Shown piece by piece: positions 7,902 through 16,788 of a stretch of DNA of 64,000 bases. Both the position numbers and the translations under genes were made by a program. Position 1 is the stretch's first letter. Each line of letters begins with the position of its first letter. This DNA is from JBFHIJ01 sp963678775. GTDB taxonomy: Bacteria > Bacteroidota > Ignavibacteria > Kapaibacteriales > UBA2268. The notes below the pieces were generated by a model, which was not told the DNA's origin, did not search any database, and saw only the letters and a program-made list of their open reading frames with translations. The stretch spans positions 372,001-436,000 of the forward strand of contig CAXXGR010000008.1 of the NCBI GenBank assembly GCA_963678775.2, given 5' to 3'.

Positions 7902-10900
7902 ATGAGAAGAATAGTAGAGCAATTTGTTAAATATCCTTTCTATGCAAATATATTTCTGGCTTCGCTGATCATAGGCGGTATACTGGCTATGGTTTCGATG
8001 AAAATGTCTATGTTTCCGGAGACTACGCCTAAAAATATATTTGTTTCTGTAGCCTATCCCGGTGCTTCACCTAAGGAAATGGAAGAAGGGATTACTGTCC
8101 GCGTAGAAGAGGCAGTACGAGGAATAGTAGGTATAAAGGAAATAAGATCAACATCCTCTGAAAACTTCAGTTCTGTCCAAATTGTCACCACAGGTGAGTA
8201 TGACTTGGATGAAACTTTGATGGAAGTAAAAAATGCAGTTGATGGTATTTCTTCTTTTCCGGTGGATGCCGAAAGACCTATAGTATATAAACAGAAGTCA
8301 ACTACCAAAGCCATGTTTATGGCTCTTTATGGTGATATAGATTTGATGTATCTAAAAAAACTGGCATACATCGTCGAAGAGGATTTCAGATCATCAGGCA
8401 TCTTAAGCCAAATGTCTGTAAATGGGTATCCGGCTACCGAATTATCAGTAGAAGTTCGTGAAGATGATCTACTAAGGTATGGGACTACATTTGATGAAAT
8501 ATCAACTGCAATAATGAAAAATAACATTGATATTTCTGCCGGGGTGATCAAATCTCCAACTGAAGAGATATTGATAAGATCTCGTTCCAGAAGTGTAAAT
8601 CCAAATATAGTAGGCGAAATTGTTGTTAAATCACAAGCTGATGGTAGCCTTGTAAAAATTCGAGATATAGCAGATGTAAAAATTAAATTTGCGGATGTAA
8701 CCAGTGGTGCCACTCTTAATGGTAAGCCAAGTATCTCATTTGATATACAAAAACTACCAGAAGAGGATTTAAAGGAAATTACAGATTTTGTAGAAGCTTA
8801 TGTTGAAGATTTTAATCAAAAATACCCTCAGGCAACTCTTGAAATTACTTGGAACTTCATGACTTTGCTTGAGCAGAGACTTGAAATGCTGATGAATAAT
8901 GGCGGTTTAGGTTTGCTCTTGGTTGTAATTTCTCTAACGTTCTTCCTAAGATTTGGGTTGTCTTTTTGGGTTGCTATGGGAATTCCGGCGTCCTTCTTTG
9001 CTATGTTTATGGCAGCGAGTTTCTATGATGTCACCATAAATATGATATCCCTCTTCGGAATGATACTTGTGATTGGTATCTTAGTAGATGATGGTATCGT
9101 TATCGGCGAAAATATATTTACCCATTTTGAGAAAGGTAAATCCAGACGCCAGGCGGCAGTTGATGGAACTATGGAAGTATTACCGGCTGTAGTAACTTCT
9201 GTATCTACAACTGTTGTTGCTTTTGTTCCGGTTCTCTTAATTACTCAGGGTGGTCTGGAGTTTATGAAAGAGATGGCAATAGTAGTAATATTTTCACTGC
9301 TATTTTCACTCTTCGAAGCATTTTTCGTATTGCCGGCTCACCTTGCACATAAATGGGTATTAAATAAAAATGTAAAAAATACGCCAATGCAGAATTTCAG
9401 GAGAAAACTTGAGAAAGGCATTGATAACTTCCGTAAGAATTATTATGGCAGACTACTCAAGAAAATAATTACCTGGAGATGGTTTGTTGTAACTATTCCG
9501 ATCGCTCTATTTATAATGACTATTGGGATGGTGTTCGGTGGTGTGATTCGTGCTACATTTTTCCCTGCGATTCCTTTTGATACTTTCAATGTAAATATTG
9601 CATTTAAACCGGGTACGGGTGAACAGATCACAAAGGAATATCTAGAAAGATATGAAGATATAGTGTGGGAGATAGCTGACTCTATAAAAGCTACCGGAGA
9701 CACTCTACCTTATATAAAATATACTAGTTTACAGATGGGTAATGCATTTTCTGGAACAGAATCAGGCTCTCATACCGGTAAAGTAGATGTTTGGTTTCAC
9801 GAAATTGATGATAGAGCTCTAACTTCAAATCAAATAGCTGAAATGGTTAGAAAAAGAATAGGAACTGTTCCTGAAGCTGAAAAATTTGTAGTAGGAGGTT
9901 CTGATCGATTTGGTAAACCTGTTTCTGTTACACTTCTAAGTAAGAATTCAATAGAAATGGCCAATGCAAAGGATATGCTTGAGACTGAATTAGAAACAAT
10001 ATCCGCTTTGACTAATATTTCAGATAATTCCCCTATTGGTAAACAGGAGATCAGAATAAAATTAAAACCTAAAGCGTTTGCATTAGGCCTAAATCAAGTT
10101 TATATAGCCAATCAGGTAAGACAAGGCTTTTATGGCGGCCAGGCTCAGAGACTTCAGGAAGGGAAAGACGAAATCAGAGTATGGGTTAGATTCCCTAAAG
10201 AAGGTCGTCAAAATATGACTCAATTTGAAAATATGAGAATCAAAACTCCACAGGGAGAATATCCTTTAAAAGAGCTAATCGACTACACAATCGATAGAGG
10301 CCCTGTAAGTATTAAAAGATATAACTTACAAAAAGAAATAACTGTAGAAGCAGATTTGAAAAACCCTAATGATGATGTACCTCCGATATTAGAAAAAATT
10401 TCAGGTGATATTATGCCTAGAATACAGGCAAAATATCCTGGTGTTAAATATGAATTTATGGGACAGATGAAAAGCTCTAAAGAAAGTGCAGGAGAGATGG
10501 GATTCTATTTCTTAATTGCATTCTTTGTGATTTTGCTTATAATCATGATCCATTTTAAATCGTACATACAGGCTTTCGTTATTATCAGTATGGTTCCGAT
10601 AGGATGGATGGGGGCTGCATGGGGGCATGGTCTCGAAGGAGTTCCAATATCCATGCTTTCTGTTTGGGGCATGGTTGCTCTTGCAGGTGTTATTGTAAAT
10701 GATGCAGTTGTATTTTTATCCAAATACAATGATTTAATAGTGGAAGGGATGAAAGTAAAAGAAGCTGCATTTGAAGCAGGTTTAGCACGTTTCAGAGCTA
10801 TTATGCTTACAACAATTACTACTTCAATCGGGCTTTATCCATTGATTTTGGAAACCAGTTTCCAGGCTCAGTTCCTAATTCCTATGGCTATTGCTTTGGC

Positions 10901-11066
10901 TTACGGTGTATTGTTTGGTACTATGTTTATCTTGATATTTTTCCCTGCATTGATAGTTTGTCTCAATGATATAAATTGTGTGATTTATAGAATTTGGACA
11001 GGCAAAGAATGCGTAAGAGAAGACTTAGAACCGGCAATGAAAAATTATCAAAGATCGTTGGGTTAA
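7902..11066 (+). CDS. RND multidrug efflux pump, inner-membrane subunit
   Basis: A 1054-residue AcrB/MexB-like proton-driven transporter. The layout is the family's: TM1, a large periplasmic loop, a TM2-TM6 block (about 335-500), TM7, a second periplasmic loop, and a TM8-TM12 block (about 865-1020). The proton-relay pair is present as Asp-Asp in GILVDDGIVIGENI, and the second half has the matching AGVIVNDAVVF. Full length. It sits between the adaptor and the TolC-like gene, so it works with them. The class is secure; drug, lipid or metal specificity cannot be read from the sequence. Confidence 0.96.
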   Translation: MRRIVEQFVKYPFYANIFLASLIIGGILAMVSMKMSMFPETTPKNIFVSVAYPGASPKEMEEGITVRVEEAVRGIVGIKEIRSTSSENFSSVQIVTTGEYDLDETLMEVKNAVDGISSFPVDAERPIVYKQKSTTKAMFMALYGDIDLMYLKKLAYIVEEDFRSSGILSQMSVNGYPATELSVEVREDDLLRYGTTFDEISTAIMKNNIDISAGVIKSPTEEILIRSRSRSVNPNIVGEIVVKSQADGSLVKIRDIADVKIKFADVTSGATLNGKPSISFDIQKLPEEDLKEITDFVEAYVEDFNQKYPQATLEITWNFMTLLEQRLEMLMNNGGLGLLLVVISLTFFLRFGLSFWVAMGIPASFFAMFMAASFYDVTINMISLFGMILVIGILVDDGIVIGENIFTHFEKGKSRRQAAVDGTMEVLPAVVTSVSTTVVAFVPVLLITQGGLEFMKEMAIVVIFSLLFSLFEAFFVLPAHLAHKWVLNKNVKNTPMQNFRRKLEKGIDNFRKNYYGRLLKKIITWRWFVVTIPIALFIMTIGMVFGGVIRATFFPAIPFDTFNVNIAFKPGTGEQITKEYLERYEDIVWEIADSIKATGDTLPYIKYTSLQMGNAFSGTESGSHTGKVDVWFHEIDDRALTSNQIAEMVRKRIGTVPEAEKFVVGGSDRFGKPVSVTLLSKNSIEMANAKDMLETELETISALTNISDNSPIGKQEIRIKLKPKAFALGLNQVYIANQVRQGFYGGQAQRLQEGKDEIRVWVRFPKEGRQNMTQFENMRIKTPQGEYPLKELIDYTIDRGPVSIKRYNLQKEITVEADLKNPNDDVPPILEKISGDIMPRIQAKYPGVKYEFMGQMKSSKESAGEMGFYFLIAFFVILLIIMIHFKSYIQAFVIISMVPIGWMGAAWGHGLEGVPISMLSVWGMVALAGVIVNDAVVFLSKYNDLIVEGMKVKEAAFEAGLARFRAIMLTTITTSIGLYPLILETSFQAQFLIPMAIALAYGVLFGTMFILIFFPALIVCLNDINCVIYRIWTGKECVREDLEPAMKNYQRSLG

Positions 11067-11073
11067 TAATCAA

Positions 11074-12378
11074 ATGAAAATATACAAAAATATAATATTT
11101 ATGCTGACTCTGGCTTGCTCTCTTTCTGTTGCTTCAGCAAGAGAGATTAGCCTGGAAGATGCCATCATAATTGGACTGGATAACAATCATCAAGTAAAAA
11201 TAGCTCGTGCTTCCAGCAAACTGGCTGGAATAAACAATGCTTGGGGCGCTGCAGGCAGATATCCCACTCTTGACGCATCTGTAACTCAGGGCAATCGCTT
11301 AGATAACCGCCCTGCGGCTACTATGCCTGACGAAAGTACTACTAATTCTTTATCTGCATCCCTGGGTTTGAATTGGGTGCTCTTTGATGGGTTTTCAATT
11401 GCTGACAGGAAAGATAAACTTGAGGTTTATGATAAGTTAGCACAAAACAGTGAATATGATACTAAGGAAACTCTTGTTAAAGACATTACCTTAGCATACC
11501 ATCAAGCTCAGTTAGATAAACAAAAATTGGACGTATTAAATAAAGTAATGTCACTTTCTGCGGACAGGTACAGAAGGGTTGAAATCGCAAAGGACTTAGG
11601 CAATGCCGTAACTTTTGAGGTGCTTCAGCTTAAAAACAACTACCTAAAAGACTCTACAAATTTGCTATATCAAGAGATCAACTATCGCAATGCATTGCGT
11701 GAATTAAATCTACTGCTTGGCGAAACCGATGATACTAAATTTGAACCCATTGGAGAGATTAAGCCTGAGAGCATGGAAGCAAATTTTGCAGAGCTTCGCA
11801 CTTTGATGCTTGAAAACAATAAATCACTCAAAAGTTTAAAATATAATCAGAATATTTTAAAATCAGAGCTTAACATAAACGAAAACGCTTGGTTACCACA
11901 GCTTACTTTAGGCTCCGGATTTGACTACAATAATGCACGAGTCAAATACCAAGGGATGGACGCGACAAGCTCTGACAACTATGACTATTATGCTAATCTA
12001 AGGCTCTCTGTAAACATCTTTAACGGAGGAAACACAGAGCGAGCTCTGGAAGCTGCAAAGATAAATGTAGAAACAGGCGAATACCAAATTAGTGAAACTC
12101 AAATAAGACTTGAAAACACTTTAAAATTTCAAGTAGAGCTCTATAAATTACGTAAAGATTTATTTAATGTATCTACTGAAAACTTGAAAAGTGCTGAGTT
12201 GAATTTACAGATAGCTGAACAAAAATTTGATTCTGGTGCTATCAGTTCTTTCAATTACAGAGATATTCAACTGATTTATCTAAATGCTGCGTTTGATCAA
12301 ATACAGTCTACCTATAATCTTGTTGCATCGGAGCAGGAACTCAAGAAGCTTACGGGGCAGATAGTTTATAGAAGATAA
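11074..12378 (+). CDS. TolC-family outer-membrane efflux channel
   Basis: 434 residues with a signal peptide (KNIIFMLTLACSLSVASA) and then two similar halves of long amphipathic helices and beta segments typical of outer-membrane efflux proteins (start REISLEDAIIIGLDNNHQV; second half FAELRTLMLENNKSLKSL). It forms the trimeric exit duct for the adaptor and pump encoded just upstream; the gap to the pump gene is seven bases. The operon ends in a strong terminator. Confidence 0.94.
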   Translation: MKIYKNIIFMLTLACSLSVASAREISLEDAIIIGLDNNHQVKIARASSKLAGINNAWGAAGRYPTLDASVTQGNRLDNRPAATMPDESTTNSLSASLGLNWVLFDGFSIADRKDKLEVYDKLAQNSEYDTKETLVKDITLAYHQAQLDKQKLDVLNKVMSLSADRYRRVEIAKDLGNAVTFEVLQLKNNYLKDSTNLLYQEINYRNALRELNLLLGETDDTKFEPIGEIKPESMEANFAELRTLMLENNKSLKSLKYNQNILKSELNINENAWLPQLTLGSGFDYNNARVKYQGMDATSSDNYDYYANLRLSVNIFNGGNTERALEAAKINVETGEYQISETQIRLENTLKFQVELYKLRKDLFNVSTENLKSAELNLQIAEQKFDSGAISSFNYRDIQLIYLNAAFDQIQSTYNLVASEQELKKLTGQIVYRR

Positions 12379-12403
12379 GAATAGCAGATAAATAACTTTT
12401 TTT

Positions 12404-12433
12404 AAGGAGACTCATTTGGGTCTCCTTTTTTTT
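12404..12433 (+). terminator. Terminator of the RND efflux operon
   Basis: Stem AAGGAGAC/GTCTCCTT (12404-12411 with 12420-12427) followed by TTTTTT, 25 bases after the channel gene. Confidence 0.88.
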
Positions 12434-12478
12434 GCGATATAAAAAGATACATCGCGCTACTTATATGCATGCCTCCTA

Positions 12479-12940
12479 CTAAACTTTAGTATAATCATGC
12501 AACCACTCTGTAATTTCTAAACTATCCAAATGCCTTAGTTTTGTAGAGGTGCGAACAAGTTGGAAGGGAATATAAAGGCTCAAAGTAACTGCGGGAACAA
12601 CAATAAATAAAGTTTTATAAGGATTCCATCTAATGGAATGCAATAAAAATACGACAAGACCAATTTGTAAGACAATCAATAGTATCTTTTTACTCCTCTG
12701 TTTTAAGAACAAAGTCGCTACATGATATATTCCAATCAATGAAACATAAAATATCATAAAATAGAAAACTCCAATCCCCCAAGAAATATCTCTCCTGAAA
12801 CCACCGATTATAAATTCACTCAGCCCATGATAAAGATTAAGCAGATACTCGTAAGCAAATAAATATATAACAACACTAGTTATAATCTTGAATATCTTTA
12901 GAACAAATAGTTTTCCGAATAACATATTTTCATCCTTCAA
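12479..12940 (-). CDS. Four-TM membrane protein of unknown function
   Basis: A 153-residue protein with four predicted membrane helices (around residues 10-30, 55-77, 85-103 and 108-130) and a short charged C-terminal tail. No known family was recognised. Its ATG overlaps the stop codon of the upstream PAP2 gene by four bases (ATGA), so the two are very probably translated together, and it may help the lipid phosphatase. This is inference from position. Confidence 0.7.
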   Translation of the reverse strand: MKDENMLFGKLFVLKIFKIITSVVIYLFAYEYLLNLYHGLSEFIIGGFRRDISWGIGVFYFMIFYVSLIGIYHVATLFLKQRSKKILLIVLQIGLVVFLLHSIRWNPYKTLFIVVPAVTLSLYIPFQLVRTSTKLRHLDSLEITEWLHDYTKV

Positions 12941-13734
12941 AACCTATACATTACCCCTACCCCGACCGGAGTGGCATAAAATGATAGTGATGTTCTATCA
13001 TGGCTGTCATTATCATGAGCGTCCATCACTGCCAAGCCACTTAGTGTACCGATAGCTGCTCCAAGCAATACATCGCTGAACCAGTGCCTGTTTTTATACA
13101 TTCTGGCATAAGCAGTAGATGCAGACAGACCATAAGCCCCTACATAAGCCCACCAGCGATTTACTCTGCCGGCAACTACCGAGGATATAGCAAATGCTAT
13201 TGTAGTATGCCCCGATGGAAAGGAATTATACTCATCATCTAATTCAAAATACTGAAAATTGTAATTGTCATCCTGATTTGTAGGTCTTGCTCGCCCTAAT
13301 ATTATTTTTAAGGAGCCTGTAACTACTCCTGCCAAAATTATAGACTCTCCTACTAATCTCCCGGTAACTCTTACATATTCATCGCCTGCGACAAGACCAT
13401 ATAAATAAGGTACAGCTGTAAACATAGCAGCACTTGTCTTCAGTCCGTAGTTATCTACAAAATCAAAGTAGTCATCTGCAAACTGAGATGTATTCCTTTG
13501 CGTAAAATCCTGTACAGTCCGGTCAGTAGGCATTGCTGCCAAACTCAGCACAAAAGACGCTCCCAAATAGTACACTTCGTCATTTCTATTGGAGATCAAA
13601 GAACTGCCAACACCTGATATATCACTTCCAAATGATTTCACGTCATGCCATAATATAGAATCTAACGTAGCGGAGTTTGCTGAAATAAAAATACTTATCA
13701 GCAAAAATGTCAATACTAATATATATCTTTTCAA
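12937..13734 (-). CDS. PAP2 family phosphatase
   Basis: 265 residues with an N-terminal signal or membrane segment (YILVLTFLLISIFIS). The three phosphatase motifs are visible: KIILGRARP, FPSGHTTIAF and NRHWFSDVLLG, which give the catalytic His residues and Arg. PAP2 enzymes remove phosphate from lipid substrates such as phosphatidic acid, undecaprenyl pyrophosphate or lipid A. The active site would face the periplasm. The predicted mature form has few strong TM helices before the motifs and a C-terminus ending YRF, so an outer-membrane location is possible. It forms a two-gene unit with the downstream membrane protein. Confidence 0.88.
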   Translation of the reverse strand: MKRYILVLTFLLISIFISANSATLDSILWHDVKSFGSDISGVGSSLISNRNDEVYYLGASFVLSLAAMPTDRTVQDFTQRNTSQFADDYFDFVDNYGLKTSAAMFTAVPYLYGLVAGDEYVRVTGRLVGESIILAGVVTGSLKIILGRARPTNQDDNYNFQYFELDDEYNSFPSGHTTIAFAISSVVAGRVNRWWAYVGAYGLSASTAYARMYKNRHWFSDVLLGAAIGTLSGLAVMDAHDNDSHDRTSLSFYATPVGVGVMYRF

Positions 13735-13933
13735 TTTTTCTTCCTATTTTTGAACTGTGATTTTGTACATTCGCAGAGTGTGTCTTATTAAGCTAAGTGA
13801 GCGCTCTAATTTATAATAATAAGCCTATGCTTTCCATCAAGATTGGACTGCGAGATATACTATAAATATAAGATCAAAATGCTTACCTATACCCAGGGAA
13901 GCAATTTAGTAAATTACAAGGAAACGATTTCCT

Positions 13934-15400
13934 ATGAAAAACTTTGAAACTCTTATAAAAGATATAAACATAATTGAACAGAAAGGTTCATTCCCTACTA
14001 CAATATCTAATATTTGCTACGATTCGCGAAAGGTCAACACAGGCGATTTATTTATTGCTATGCGAGGAGAGCTAACTGATGGTCATAAATATATAGAGAA
14101 AGCTATAGAACTTGGCGCATCGGTAATAGTCTGCGAGGCATTACCGGATATAATAAAAGAAAATGTAGCTTATCTGGCTGTAGATAATTCTCGGAAAACT
14201 TTATCAAATCTTGCTCATAACTACTATGACAGACCGGCTGAAAAACTCGATATATATGGCATCACCGGCACAAATGGCAAGACTACTATTTCATTTATTA
14301 TGAAACATATCTATAAATCTTTGGGCTACAAAACCGGTATCATAGGCACCACCGGAATTTTTATAGGCGAAAGGAAAATTGAAGCTTCTCACACAACACC
14401 AGAGTCGCTGGAATTAGCAGAACTTTTAGCAGATATGGCAGATGCCGGAATAGAAAAAGTATTTATGGAAGTTTCTTCTCATGCACTGGTGCAGAGCAGA
14501 GCGGATAACATTAGCTTCAAGGCAGGCATATTTACTAATTTGAGTCATGAACATTTAGATTTCCATAAAACTATGGAAGAGTACGCAGCGGCGAAAAGCA
14601 TCCTATTTAGCAGGATTGAAAAAGATGGATTTGCTATCGTAAATGGTGATGATGATTACTCAGATGCAATACTTAAGAGTTGCACAACAGAAAAGATATA
14701 CAGTATAGGAAGGAGTGCTACAAATACCATACAGATATTAGATGAGAATTCAAAAATCAGTGGTATGACTTTTTCCATACAACACAACACAAAAATGGAT
14801 TACAGCACTTCGCTGATTGGAAAATTTAATATTGATAATATCGCGATGGCTCTTTCTCTACCAATATTGGAAAATGAAGAGCTAAATTTAGTGAAACAAG
14901 CAGTCAGCTCAGCAAAAGGTGCTCCCGGCAGAATGGACAGAGTAAATCTGGCAAACGGAGCTGTTGGACTGATAGACTACGCGCACACACCTGATGCATT
15001 AGACAAAGCACTAAAAGCAGCAAAAGAAGTACTTATAGAATCGGGTTCTAAAGGGAAGCTAATTTCTGTATTCGGATGCGGTGGAGACAGAGACCGCACA
15101 AAACGTCCTAAAATGGGAAATATAAGCACTGACACCGCTCACTTCAGCATTGTAACTGATGATAACCCAAGAACAGAAGATCCTACTGCCATCAGGAAAG
15201 AAATATTTGAAGGAATTGAGTTGCGTCGAAACTGTTGTGAAGTGCCCGGCAGAGCAGAAGCTATAAAACTGGCATATCAAATATCAATGCAAGACGACAT
15301 AATTCTGATAGCCGGAAAGGGACACGAAACGTACCAGATATTAGGCACTACAAAACATCATTTCGACGATAAAGAAGAGATATTGAAGTGGGGAAAATAG
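13934..15400 (+). CDS. murE: UDP-MurNAc-tripeptide synthetase
   Basis: Mur ligase, 488 residues, which adds the third amino acid to the peptidoglycan stem peptide in the cytoplasm, using ATP. The N-terminal UDP-binding part has CYDSRKVNTGDLF, the ATP loop is ITGTNGKTT at 110-118, and the C-terminal domain has DNPRTEDP. The DNPR signature is that of meso-diaminopimelate-adding enzymes, which predicts DAP-type peptidoglycan. AAGGAAA lies about nine bases before the ATG. It stands alone here, away from other cell-wall genes, which is unusual because murE normally sits in the dcw cluster. Confidence 0.96.
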   Translation: MKNFETLIKDINIIEQKGSFPTTISNICYDSRKVNTGDLFIAMRGELTDGHKYIEKAIELGASVIVCEALPDIIKENVAYLAVDNSRKTLSNLAHNYYDRPAEKLDIYGITGTNGKTTISFIMKHIYKSLGYKTGIIGTTGIFIGERKIEASHTTPESLELAELLADMADAGIEKVFMEVSSHALVQSRADNISFKAGIFTNLSHEHLDFHKTMEEYAAAKSILFSRIEKDGFAIVNGDDDYSDAILKSCTTEKIYSIGRSATNTIQILDENSKISGMTFSIQHNTKMDYSTSLIGKFNIDNIAMALSLPILENEELNLVKQAVSSAKGAPGRMDRVNLANGAVGLIDYAHTPDALDKALKAAKEVLIESGSKGKLISVFGCGGDRDRTKRPKMGNISTDTAHFSIVTDDNPRTEDPTAIRKEIFEGIELRRNCCEVPGRAEAIKLAYQISMQDDIILIAGKGHETYQILGTTKHHFDDKEEILKWGK

Positions 15401-15423
15401 TATTATCATGGAGCTATTTTTTT
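15394..15423 (+). terminator. Possible weak terminator overlapping murE stop
   Basis: AAAATAG (containing the murE stop codon) can pair with CTATTTT at 15414-15420, followed by more T. The stem is short and AT-rich. Confidence 0.35.
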
Positions 15424-15544
15424 AAGTTATACAGATTTAGTATCTATCGTGTTATATCTTGCGATACTTCCAACTTAAATAAAATGTTGAGAAGCGATAT
15501 TAGTACTAAGCCAGATAAAACTCAAGTTATTTCAGAACTCAAAT

Positions 15545-16081
15545 CTATCCATCAATATACATATCTATAACTGTTTCAATCTGTATCTTATTATGGTAAC
15601 TCAGGTAGCGCAGCCTTCCTTCTTTATCAATAATAGCCACCGTGGGTATTCCGGGTATATTATATTTTAAAGATGCTATATTTTGCTCAGATGGTGGTTT
15701 TTGGTCAAACACTTGAGTCCATTCCATATCGTAAGACATTATGGCTTGCTTCCAGGCATCCTCTTGATAATCAAGAGATATGCTAATCATAGCAAATTCG
15801 CTGTCTTTATATTTTTTATATATTGACTTTACTTCCGGCATAGCTTTCGTGCAGATATTGCACCATGAAGCCCAAAAATCTATAAACACTACTTTGCCAC
15901 GATAATCGCTAAGTTTTATAACATTACTGTCAATATCTCTAACTTCAAAATCAGGAGCTTCACTTCCAAATTCAAAACTTCCGGTGTCAAATTCTATTTC
16001 AGTTTTTACCGGATTGTCCGATACTTCCTTGGCGCAGGAAAAAAGCAGCAGAGACAATAAGCAAATAAATATATATTTCAT
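15545..16081 (-). CDS. TlpA/ResA-like thioredoxin lipoprotein
   Basis: 178 residues. The N-terminus MKYIFICLLSLLLFSCAKE is a lipoprotein signal with Cys16 as the lipidated residue. The rest is a thioredoxin fold of the AhpC/TSA-Redoxin/TlpA type: FGSEAPDFEVRDIDS, then FIDFWASWCNICTKAMPE with the redox pair WCNIC, and GIPTVAIIDKEG with the cis-proline. It is probably a periplasmic, membrane-anchored reductase for cytochrome c or other disulfides. It is convergent with murE and apparently monocistronic. Confidence 0.92.
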   Translation of the reverse strand: MKYIFICLLSLLLFSCAKEVSDNPVKTEIEFDTGSFEFGSEAPDFEVRDIDSNVIKLSDYRGKVVFIDFWASWCNICTKAMPEVKSIYKKYKDSEFAMISISLDYQEDAWKQAIMSYDMEWTQVFDQKPPSEQNIASLKYNIPGIPTVAIIDKEGRLRYLSYHNKIQIETVIDMYIDG

Positions 16082-16209
16082 ATTATATAAGTCCTAAAAA
16101 TTAAACTATATTACCGTATAGACACATAACTTTATACAATGTTACAATTTTTATTTTATTTTGCATAATACTATATTTGCTTCTTTATTTTATCAATCAG
16201 AGGCTATAA

Positions 16210-16626
16210 ATGAAAAGTTATAGAAAAGAACTATGGTTTAACACTACACAAAGAAGACAATATCTGAATATCACAAGAGACGTGCAACAGTGCATAGATG
16301 ATAGCGGCATCAAAGAAGGAATAATTTTGGTGAATGCGATGCACATTACTGCAAGCGTATTTATCAATGATGACGAATCCGGATTGCATAGTGACTTTGA
16401 ACTATGGTTAGAAAAGCTGGCTCCTGAAAAACCATATTCACAATATGCACATAATGGATATGAAGACAATGCAGATGCTCACTTAAAAAGACAAATCATG
16501 GGCAGAGAGGTAACTTGCGCTATCACTGACGGCAAACTTGACTTTGGGCCATGGGAGCAGATTTTTTACGGCGAATATGACGGTAAAAGAAAGAAAAGGG
16601 TACTTGTAAAAATTATAGGCGAATAA
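16210..16626 (+). CDS. YjbQ/UPF0047 family protein
   Basis: 138 residues, the full length of the UPF0047 family. Conserved points are HITASVFIND, YAHNGYEDNADAHL, the Gly after QIM, and WEQIFYGEYDGKRKKRVLVKIIG at the end. E. coli YjbQ has a weak thiamine-phosphate synthase activity and a trimeric fold; the physiological role is unsettled. Monocistronic. Confidence 0.9.
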   Translation: MKSYRKELWFNTTQRRQYLNITRDVQQCIDDSGIKEGIILVNAMHITASVFINDDESGLHSDFELWLEKLAPEKPYSQYAHNGYEDNADAHLKRQIMGREVTCAITDGKLDFGPWEQIFYGEYDGKRKKRVLVKIIGE

Positions 16627-16631
16627 ATATT

Positions 16632-16658
16632 TCATACCTTATGTGAAAGGCGGTATGA
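16632..16658 (+). terminator. Possible hairpin after the yjbQ-like gene
   Basis: A 7-bp stem TCATACC/GGTATGA lies a few bases after the stop, followed by AT-rich DNA rather than a clean T run. Confidence 0.3.
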
Positions 16659-16788
16659 TAAATAATATTTTCGTGATATGATTATAATGACCACTCAAAC
16701 TTTTTCCACATACTTGCGAATATTTTTGCTCTTTGCCGTCTAATTCACTATAATTATTAAATCTATACTTACCACAAGCGGAAAAACT

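Noticed and set aside
15388..15570. 60-codon plus-strand frame after murE
   Set aside because: It begins inside murE and runs into the convergent TlpA-like gene; no ribosome binding site or conserved sequence.
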